From NCBI GenBank assembly GCA_045604805.1, contig JAZUOT010000004.1, forward strand, positions 1-15,912: a stretch of DNA of 15,912 nucleotides, written 5' to 3'. The DNA is from JAZUOT01 sp045604805 (lineage in GTDB: Bacteria > Bacillota > Clostridia > Oscillospirales > Acutalibacteraceae). Shown piece by piece: positions 7,553 through 14,019 of this stretch (position 1 is the first letter of the stretch; each line of letters begins with the position of its first letter). The position numbers and the translations under genes are program-made. Under the pieces are notes generated by a model. It made no database searches. It was not told the DNA's origin and saw only the letters and a list, made by a program, of their open reading frames with translations.

Positions 7553-8785
7553 TTAATCGTACAATATATTTCTCCCGGCAGCATAACCTGTGCAAAAGGC
7601 TATTTGAAGATTATATCCCCCTGTATAAGCGTCCACATCGATAACTTCCCCTGCAAAGAACAGACCTTTTATTAATTTTGACTGCATAGTTTTAGGGTTA
7701 ATTTCTTTAGTACTTACTCCACCTCTGGTTATTATCGCTTCACTGAGAGGGCGAAATGATTTTACTTTCAAAGTAAAATTTTTCAAAAGTTTAGCAAAAT
7801 TTAAGCGCTGTATTTTATTTATAGAATTACATGGCGTATCAGCCGAAATGTCACTTAGTCTAAGTATTACAGGAATTAGCTTCCTGGGTAGCAAATTGTG
7901 CAATAAGTTTTGGAATTGTTTATTTTTATTTTCTGAAAATTCTCTTAGCAAACGAGCATCAAGTTTTTCGCTATTTAAGCCAGGCTTGAAATCGATGGAT
8001 ATAGTATAGCCATTTTCATGTATCATATGTGCACTTGCACTCAAGACTAGTGGACCAGATACACCAAAATGTGTAAACAACATTTCCCCCAATTCCTTGT
8101 AGAGCACTTTACCATTCTCGTTTGACAAAGTCAACGATACATTTTTTAAAGAAAGTCCCTGGAGCTCCTTACAAAAATTTTCGTAACAAACCAATGGCAC
8201 AAGCGATGGCGACGGTTCAATTATATTATGACCAAGAGATTTAGCCAAAACAAAACCATCACCTGTAGAACCAGTACCAGGATAGCTTACTCCACCGGTG
8301 GCTATGAGAATATTCTTTGCATATATTTTCCCATCACTATGCTTTAGGCCATAAACAGAATTGTTGTCTAATAAGATCTGTTTTGCCTTAGTTTGCAAAA
8401 AATAGCATCCATTCTGAAATGCAAAATTCGACAGGCATCTCACAACATCAGAGGCTTTATCGGAAACAGGAAAAACCCTTCGACCTCTTTCTGTTTTTGT
8501 TTTTAAACCTAAATTTTCGAAAAAATCTATCGTATCCTGCGGAGAAAATGTATTAATAGAACTATGTAAAAAACGTTTGTTTGAGATAACTGCATCCATG
8601 AATTCTTCAATAGTGCAGTTATTTGTAATGTTGCAACGTCCCTTACCTGTTATTGAAAGTTTTTTTCCAACTGAATTATTTTTATCTAAAATTAAAACTT
8701 TTGCTCCGTTCTGAGCAGCTGTTCCAGCTGCCATCAAACCCGATGGGCCTGCCCCTATTACGACTAAATCATAACACTCTAACAT
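7553..8785 (-). CDS. HI0933-family FAD-dependent NAD(P)-type oxidoreductase
   Basis: A flavoprotein of about 410 residues of the HI0933/YhiN family (BaiN-like; aminoacetone-oxidase-like fold annotations are also common). An N-terminal Rossmann motif, VVIGAGPSGLMAAGTA, binds FAD. The family signature GKKLSITGKGRCNITN follows, then GGVSYPGTGSTGDG in the middle. The C-terminal block is FAGEVIDVDAYTGGYNLQ. The substrate is not known for most members, so I do not assign one. An ATG at 8809 in frame is possible, but the ATG at 8785 is preferred: it has AAGGAA ten bases upstream, better matches family N-termini, and leaves room for the promoter at 8822-8850, whose start point would nearly coincide with the upstream ATG. 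It is the first gene of the operon leading to cmk. Confidence 0.85.
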   Translation of the reverse strand: MLECYDLVVIGAGPSGLMAAGTAAQNGAKVLILDKNNSVGKKLSITGKGRCNITNNCTIEEFMDAVISNKRFLHSSINTFSPQDTIDFFENLGLKTKTERGRRVFPVSDKASDVVRCLSNFAFQNGCYFLQTKAKQILLDNNSVYGLKHSDGKIYAKNILIATGGVSYPGTGSTGDGFVLAKSLGHNIIEPSPSLVPLVCYENFCKELQGLSLKNVSLTLSNENGKVLYKELGEMLFTHFGVSGPLVLSASAHMIHENGYTISIDFKPGLNSEKLDARLLREFSENKNKQFQNLLHNLLPRKLIPVILRLSDISADTPCNSINKIQRLNFAKLLKNFTLKVKSFRPLSEAIITRGGVSTKEINPKTMQSKLIKGLFFAGEVIDVDAYTGGYNLQIAFCTGYAAGRNILYD

Positions 8786-8821
8786 TGAAGATGCGTTCCT
8801 TAAATTCATGATCAGAGTCTG

Positions 8822-8850
8822 ATTATATCATTACATGTGGAGCTTAGCAA
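8822..8850 (-). promoter_or_regulatory. Promoter of the HI0933-cmk-plsC-ispH/rpsA operon
   Basis: On the minus strand TTGCTA (8845-8850) stands 17 bases before a perfect TATAAT (8822-8827). The start of transcription is predicted near 8814. No internal terminator is visible in the three short junctions downstream, so one transcript can cover all four genes to the terminator at 3981-3948. Confidence 0.7.
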
Positions 8851-8881
8851 TTTGGAGTGTAGCATCCACCACACCTGCCGC

Positions 8882-8906
8882 CTAACTACTATTTAGAGTT
8901 TACACA
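8882..8906 (+). repeat. IS256-type terminal sequence, copy 2
   Basis: Identical over 25 bases to 4002-4026 and in the same orientation; similarity then fades over about 20 further bases (ATATTTGGAATTGTATC against GAATTCGGGATTCTGCC). No transposase sequence is seen next to it. It lies in the 148-base gap between the PTS permease stop and the flavoprotein start, with the operon promoter immediately to its left. I see no clear terminator for the PTS transcript in this gap; an ACAAT/ATTGT pairing within the repeat's downstream edge is weak. Confidence 0.6.
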
Positions 8907-8933
8907 ATATTTGGAATTGTATCACAATGAATA

Positions 8934-10604
8934 CTAGTTTATTTCCTGCAGATATTCCTCCAGATTACTTTTTATGAGAGTGACATTAGGTCCATATATC
9001 ACTTGTATAGCCTTGCCTCTTTTTATAACGCCCACGGCGCCTGTTTGTTTTAATGTATCGGTATCCACTGTTTCTTCATCTTTCACGCTAAGTCTCAATC
9101 TAGTTGCACAGCAATCAACATCTTCGATATTATCTTTGCCGCCCAAAGCCTTAGTTATAATTTCGCTTAAATCATCTTTGCTGCTTGTTTTTGTTGTTTC
9201 TTGAGATTCGCTTGCAATATTTCTGCCTACCTGAGTATTTATACCGGTTTTTTTGTCGAGATCTTCGCGGGTGTAAAGCTTTGACATTTGTTCATTGTTT
9301 ATTTCTCTTCCTGGAGTCATGATATTAAATTTTTTGATGCAAAAAGTAAACACCAAGTAGTATAGGATAAAATATACTATTCCTATCAAAACTATGTAAA
9401 ACCAATGTGTCTTACTATTACCCTGCAATATACCAAAAAGAGTGAGATCTATAAGTCCACCAGAAAAAGTCGTGCCAACAGCGATTCCGAAAACCTTTAT
9501 GAGAGCATAAGAAAGTCCAGCCATCACGCAGTTGAAACCATAATAGAGCCCCGGTGCCACAAACAAAAATGAGAATTCCAGCGGTTCTGAAACACCAACG
9601 AAAAAGCAAGTTAGTGCTGCTGAAAGATAGAGTCCAGCAACGGCTTTTTTCCTATCTGGATTCGCGCAGCGGTACATAGCCAGTGCTGCACCAGTAAGAC
9701 CAAACATTAATATAGCAAATTCTCCTGACATATATTTAGCAGCCTCAACGCTGTAGGAAGTAGTGCTAGGATCTGCAAGCTGAGCAAAGAAGATATTTTG
9801 TGCACCTTGCACTACAGTACCGTCTATTAACATTTCCCCACCGAGGGAAGTCTGCCAGAATGGCATATAAAATACATGATGCAAACCAAAAGGAATAAGA
9901 GCTCTAAAAATATAGCCATAGAAAAATGAACCAAAAACACCAGCACTATTTATAGCCTGCCCCAAAGCTAAAATACCAACTTGTATCATGGGCCACACAA
10001 AATATAAGGTAGTACCAACAAGCATTGAAACTACGACAGAAATTATAGGGATAAAACGTATGCCACCAAAGAATGATATAGCTGCAGGTAATTCTATTTT
10101 ATAAAATTTGTTATGCAGTGCAGCAACTATGAGTCCTATCACTATTCCGCCAAACACTCCCATGTTAAGGGACTGTATACCACATACACTAGTAGTTGTA
10201 CTTTCTAGAAGTTCTGAGCCTTCTTCCAGTCTACCAGAGATATCAAGCAAACCATGTATCATTTGGTGCATGGTCAAAAAAGCTACCGCAGCAGAAAGTG
10301 TTGCAACAGCTTTTTCTTGTTTAGCCATACCCAAAGCAACGCCCATAGCAAATATCAAAGAAAGATTATCAAATATTATGGAGCCTACTTGGGTGAAAAG
10401 AGTTAAAACTTTAAATATAATAGTTTCCGGCCCCATTATAGATGTCAGATTATAAAGCTCTAAAACTGACTCATTAGTGAAAGATGAACCTATCCCCAAA
10501 AGAAAACCAGCTATAGGCAATAGTGCTATAGGAAACATAAATGATCTTCCGACTTTTTGTAAAACAGCAAAGGTCCTATTTCCAAGACTTTCCTTTTTAT
10601 TCAT
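8934..10604 (-). CDS. PTS sugar permease EIICB, glucose/maltose/GlcNAc superfamily
   Basis: A 556-residue membrane protein that imports and phosphorylates a hexose or related sugar at the expense of PEP. The N-terminal EIIC part (about 1-425) has many hydrophobic segments and the family motif PFGLHHVFYMPFW, followed by a GAQNIFFAQLADPS loop, a combination seen in glucose- and maltose-type permeases. After a polar linker the EIIB domain (about 475-556) carries DCCATRLRL, with Cys499 as the phosphorylated residue. There is no EIIA domain, so a separate EIIA must donate phosphate. GGAGG lies about 11 bases before the ATG. It follows the PEPCK gene by 30 bp and should be co-transcribed. The sugar cannot be fixed from sequence alone. 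Confidence 0.9.
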   Translation of the reverse strand: MNKKESLGNRTFAVLQKVGRSFMFPIALLPIAGFLLGIGSSFTNESVLELYNLTSIMGPETIIFKVLTLFTQVGSIIFDNLSLIFAMGVALGMAKQEKAVATLSAAVAFLTMHQMIHGLLDISGRLEEGSELLESTTTSVCGIQSLNMGVFGGIVIGLIVAALHNKFYKIELPAAISFFGGIRFIPIISVVVSMLVGTTLYFVWPMIQVGILALGQAINSAGVFGSFFYGYIFRALIPFGLHHVFYMPFWQTSLGGEMLIDGTVVQGAQNIFFAQLADPSTTSYSVEAAKYMSGEFAILMFGLTGAALAMYRCANPDRKKAVAGLYLSAALTCFFVGVSEPLEFSFLFVAPGLYYGFNCVMAGLSYALIKVFGIAVGTTFSGGLIDLTLFGILQGNSKTHWFYIVLIGIVYFILYYLVFTFCIKKFNIMTPGREINNEQMSKLYTREDLDKKTGINTQVGRNIASESQETTKTSSKDDLSEIITKALGGKDNIEDVDCCATRLRLSVKDEETVDTDTLKQTGAVGVIKRGKAIQVIYGPNVTLIKSNLEEYLQEIN

Positions 10605-10634
10605 AACTAATCTTTCCTCCGCAGAAAAATTTAT

Positions 10635-12401
10635 CTAGTCATTCAGTTTGTTTTTGAGACTTTTCAGTTGAACACTTAGTTCTATGGGCAATCTATCCCC
10701 AAACTTAGCATAAAAATCTTCTATAGCTTCGGTCTCAGACAACCATTCTTGTTTGTCAACCTTGAGGATTTTTTCTAAAGTATCTTTTTCTATATCACAA
10801 TTTTCTATATTTATATCATCTGTATAAGGTACATATCCAATAGCAGTCTCTTTTGCGTCGACTTTGTTCTCACATCTTTTTATTATCCAGTCCAAAACCC
10901 TTAGATTATCTCCAAAACCAGGCCACAAGAAATTCCCATCATCGTCTAGCCTAAACCAGTTCACATTGAAAATTTTAGGAGCATTTTCACCGAGTTCTTT
11001 CCCCATATCTAACCAATGCTGCCAATAGTCACCCATATGGTATCCGCAAAATGGTAGCATGGCCATAGGATCTCTTCTTACAACACCTGTTTTGCCTGTA
11101 GCTGCAGCAGTGGTTTCTGAAGCCATTATCGAACCGACAAATACACCATTTTCCCAATCTTTTGACTCATAGACAAGAGGTGTTAGCTTTGCTCTACGCC
11201 CACCGAATATTATTGCTGAAATTGGTACGCCTTGAGCGGTGTCAAATTCAGGGCTAATACTTGGGCAATTTTTGGCAGGTGATGTAAAGCGACTATTGGG
11301 ATGTGCAGCATTCCCTTGATTTTTACTTGTAGACCAAGGTTCTCCCTTCCAGTCTATTGCATTTTCTGGCGGATTTTTATCCAAACCTTCCCACCAAACA
11401 GTATTATCTTCTAAATTAAGAGCAACATTGGTGAATATGGTACCTTCCTTAGTAGAGCTTAAAGCATTAGGGTTAGATTTAGCATTTGTACCCGGTGCTA
11501 CACCAAAGAAACCATTTTCAGGATTAATAGCGTAAAGTTTACCGTCTTTTCCTTTGCGCATCCAAGCTATGTCGTCACCTACAGTAAACACTCGGTAACC
11601 ATTTTTTCTGTAGCCTTCTGGGGGTATCAGCATGGCAAGATTTGTCTTTCCACAAGCCGATGGAAAAGCTGCAGTTATATACTTAGTTTCACCCTGAGGG
11701 TTTTCTATGCCTAATATGAGCATATGTTCTGCCATCCAGCCCTCTTGTTTACCTTGATATGAGGCTATTCTCAGTGCAAAACATTTTTTACCCAAAAGAA
11801 CATTTCCACCGTAAGCGGAATTAACAGAGATTATTGTATTGTCTTCTGGAAAATGACAAATATAGCGCCTATCAATGTCAACGTCACAACTGCAGTGCAG
11901 TCCGCGAACCCAATCCTCGCTATCAGCAAGAACATCCCAGACTTTATTACTTACTCTTGTCATTATTATCATGTTTAAGACTACGTATATTGAGTCGGTA
12001 ATCTCTACACCTATCTTAGCTATAGGGGAATCTAGCGGACCCATAGAATATGGAATTATATACATAGTTTTGCCCTTATAGCTCCCCTTTGCTATGTCGT
12101 AAAGCAAAGCATAGGCTTCTTTTGGATCTTTCCAGTTATTTGTCGGACCAGCGTCATTTTTATCTTTGCAACATATGAAAGTCTTATCTTCGACCCTTGC
12201 GACATCATTTTCAGCGGTACGATGTAAATAGCAGTTTGGTAATTTTTCTTCATTTAATTTTATAAGTTCGCCTGTTTTTGTTGCCTCTGAATAAAGTGCT
12301 TCTGTTTGCTCCCGGCTTCCGTCTATCCATACAACATTATCGGGTTTTACTAAATCTTTCATCTCTTCTATCCAAGCTAAAACACTTTTATTTTTTGTCA
12401 T
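10635..12401 (-). CDS. pckG: Phosphoenolpyruvate carboxykinase (GTP)
   Basis: Interconverts oxaloacetate + GTP with PEP + CO2 + GDP, linking the C4 acids to glycolysis or gluconeogenesis; in fermenters it often runs toward oxaloacetate. The 588 residues match the GTP-type enzyme, not the ATP type. Visible are GPLDSP (121-126), metal-binding Lys206 and His226, the nucleotide-binding PSACGKTN (247-254) with the reactive Cys250, and GDDIAWMR (275-282) with metal Asp277. The stretch PFCGYHMGDYWQHW follows in the C-terminal third. The ATG has AGGAG eight bases upstream. It follows tsaD by 58 bp; an AT-rich gap with TATAAA-like sequence could hold a weak promoter, but no strong one is seen. The EIICB gene follows directly. 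Confidence 0.96.
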   Translation of the reverse strand: MTKNKSVLAWIEEMKDLVKPDNVVWIDGSREQTEALYSEATKTGELIKLNEEKLPNCYLHRTAENDVARVEDKTFICCKDKNDAGPTNNWKDPKEAYALLYDIAKGSYKGKTMYIIPYSMGPLDSPIAKIGVEITDSIYVVLNMIIMTRVSNKVWDVLADSEDWVRGLHCSCDVDIDRRYICHFPEDNTIISVNSAYGGNVLLGKKCFALRIASYQGKQEGWMAEHMLILGIENPQGETKYITAAFPSACGKTNLAMLIPPEGYRKNGYRVFTVGDDIAWMRKGKDGKLYAINPENGFFGVAPGTNAKSNPNALSSTKEGTIFTNVALNLEDNTVWWEGLDKNPPENAIDWKGEPWSTSKNQGNAAHPNSRFTSPAKNCPSISPEFDTAQGVPISAIIFGGRRAKLTPLVYESKDWENGVFVGSIMASETTAAATGKTGVVRRDPMAMLPFCGYHMGDYWQHWLDMGKELGENAPKIFNVNWFRLDDDGNFLWPGFGDNLRVLDWIIKRCENKVDAKETAIGYVPYTDDINIENCDIEKDTLEKILKVDKQEWLSETEAIEDFYAKFGDRLPIELSVQLKSLKNKLND

Positions 12402-12459
12402 AAATCCAACTCCTACTCATATTAAAATTTATATTACCGTAGTACTATAGTGAATTTTG

Positions 12460-13482
12460 TTAGACTCTAGTCTCCAGGCTATCTATTGCAAGTGTCGCAT
12501 AAGCATTTAAATCCATCCCAGCAGTATTCCCGCTTAAAAATTCATAATAAGCTTGAGAAGCGACCATTGCTGCATTATCACAGCAATATTTAAGCTCGGG
12601 TATGAATAATTCTATATTATTTTTTTTCGTCGAAATCTGCAAACGCCTGCGAAGAAGTGAATTTGCAGAAACGCCCCCTGCAACTACTATCTTATTTATA
12701 TTTTTGTCAATAGCTGCTTTTATTATTTTTTCTTCCAAACAATCTACGACCGCTTTGCGAAACGAAGCTGAAAGATCATTTGTATTTAATTCTTGGCCTT
12801 TTTGTTTTTCTTTGTTTAAAGTGTTGAGCACAGCCGTTTTAAGTCCAGAAAAACTAAAATCATACTCACAGCCACTAACACTAGGTCTAGGAAATACAAA
12901 AGCTTCTTCATTCCCGCTCTCTGCTATTTTGTCCATATGGACCCCACCAGGGTATGGTAGCCCCATAGCCCTTGCCGCCTTGTCAAAGGCTTCACCAGCT
13001 GCGTCATCTCGGGTTTTGCCTATAAGCTGCATTTCGGTGTAGTCTTTCACATGAACTATGTGACTGTGGCCACCAGATACGACCAGCGCTAAAAACGGAG
13101 GTTCAAGTTCTTTGTGGCAAATGTAATTTGCAGCTATGTGTGAGCGCAAATGATGAGTCGGTACTAAAGGTATCCCACTAGCAAGCGATAAACCTTTAGC
13201 AAAGTTTACCCCTACCAATAAGGCGCCTATAAGACCAGGACCATATGTAACTGCTATCGCATCTATCTCTTTAAGCGAAAGTCCCGCATCAGCTAAGGCT
13301 TTATCGCTTATCTGAACAATCGCTTCACTGTGCCTGCGAGAAGCTATTTCGGGTACTACCCCTCCATAAAGCTTGTGTTCTTCTACCTGCGATGCTATCA
13401 CTGAAGATAAAACTTCTCTGCCGTCCTTTACAACAGCCGCTGCCGTCTCGTCACACGATGTTTCTATGCCCAGTATATTCAA
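12460..13482 (-). CDS. tsaD: tRNA N6-adenosine threonylcarbamoyltransferase
   Basis: Catalytic subunit that transfers threonylcarbamoyl to A37 of ANN-decoding tRNAs, with TsaB and TsaE as partners, in the cytosol. The 340-residue protein starts MNILGIETSCDETAAAVV and has the metal ligands His111 and His115. They fall in HHLRSH, where many relatives read HxEGH; both histidines are kept. Further features are VVSGGHSH (134-141), DDAAGEAFDKAARAMGLPYPGG (from 159), AGGVSAN and the C-terminal CCDNAAM metal motif. The start is TTG, with GGAGGG about ten bases upstream. An ATG nearer the ribosome-binding site is out of frame and gives only 12 codons. It stands first after a divergent intergenic region with its own promoter. 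Confidence 0.95.
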   Translation of the reverse strand: MNILGIETSCDETAAAVVKDGREVLSSVIASQVEEHKLYGGVVPEIASRRHSEAIVQISDKALADAGLSLKEIDAIAVTYGPGLIGALLVGVNFAKGLSLASGIPLVPTHHLRSHIAANYICHKELEPPFLALVVSGGHSHIVHVKDYTEMQLIGKTRDDAAGEAFDKAARAMGLPYPGGVHMDKIAESGNEEAFVFPRPSVSGCEYDFSFSGLKTAVLNTLNKEKQKGQELNTNDLSASFRKAVVDCLEEKIIKAAIDKNINKIVVAGGVSANSLLRRRLQISTKKNNIELFIPELKYCCDNAAMVASQAYYEFLSGNTAGMDLNAYATLAIDSLETRV

Positions 13483-13514
13483 TCAACATCACCCTCCATA
13501 GTTGCATTGTGTAC

Positions 13515-13543
13515 ATTATATCATATGTAAAGTGAACTTGAAC
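13515..13543 (-). promoter_or_regulatory. Probable promoter of tsaD
   Basis: On the minus strand a perfect TATAAT lies at 13515-13520, with a weak -35 (TTCAAG or GTTCAA) about 16-17 bases upstream. The leader to the TTG start would be about 25 bases. Confidence 0.5.
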
Positions 13544-13856
13544 TTTATAATGTGTGAGCGTACCGTCAATAAAAACACAATAACATAGTAAAACTAAAAA
13601 GCACTGAAAGAGCAAAAATGCTAAAAGAATTATTCCAACATGATATGAATAGCAAAGCAAGATGTAGGTAGTAGGAAAAAAAAGGAAGTGGGGAGGCAAT
13701 GTAAAAATATACACGTTAATTTGTAATAAAGAAAACTACAGAATAAATTAGTATTTATATTACCTTTTCAATGTTTTGCTTGATTCTTTATTTTTGTGAT
13801 TTTCAGGGGCTGTCTAATTTTAATTGTGCAAAACGACGAAAATTACAAATATAGCT
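13544..13856. other. Intergenic region between divergent transcription units; no gene seen
   Basis: About 310 AT-rich bases with no reading frame that has both a plausible ribosome-binding site and protein-like composition. CAGGGGCTGTCTAATTTTAA (13804-13823) resembles the outer end of several insertion-sequence families, but no partner end is visible, so this is only a possible relic. Confidence 0.4.
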
Positions 13857-13884
13857 TTGCAAAATATGTAAAATATTGTAAAAT
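13857..13884 (+). promoter_or_regulatory. Promoter of the repeat-rich secreted protein gene
   Basis: TTGCAA (13857-13862) is followed after 16 bases by TAAAAT (13879-13884). Transcription would start near 13891, leaving a leader of about 129 bases before the ATG at 14020. This is the only + strand promoter I can support that serves an intact gene. Confidence 0.5.
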
Positions 13885-13890
13885 GAATGA

Positions 13891-14019
13891 GAGTTTTTTC
13901 TAAGTGATGACGTAAAGGTACTGTATGAATCAGGCTACCCTGAGCCTAAAGGAGGGAAGCATACAAATCAGGTAAAAAAATTTTTTTATTTTTAGGAATC
14001 AGGAGGGAAAAACGAATTT
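13891..14019 (+). promoter_or_regulatory. Structured leader with a possible 16-codon upstream frame
   Basis: TGTATG (13922-13927) pairs with CATACA (13960-13965), enclosing an AGGCT/AGCCT hairpin (13932-13936 with 13943-13947) that competes with TCAGG/CCTGA pairing. From the ATG at 13925 a short frame reads MNQATLSLKEGSIQIR and stops at 13975. It is followed by a 16-base A7T7 palindrome (13973-13988). AGGAGG at 14001-14006 is the ribosome-binding site of the main gene, about 13 bases from its ATG, a little long. GACGTAAAG at 13909-13917 faintly recalls part of the c-di-GMP-I riboswitch, but the rest of that consensus is missing. Function is unknown. Confidence 0.4.

Noticed and set aside
13451..13714. 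87-codon minus-strand frame upstream of and overlapping the tsaD start
   Set aside because: It spans the tsaD promoter and ribosome-binding site in another frame and looks like low-complexity AT-rich translation.
13891..14019. c-di-GMP-I riboswitch upstream of the surface gene
   Set aside because: Only a GACGTAAAG-like element is present; the other conserved segments and the three-helix arrangement are missing.
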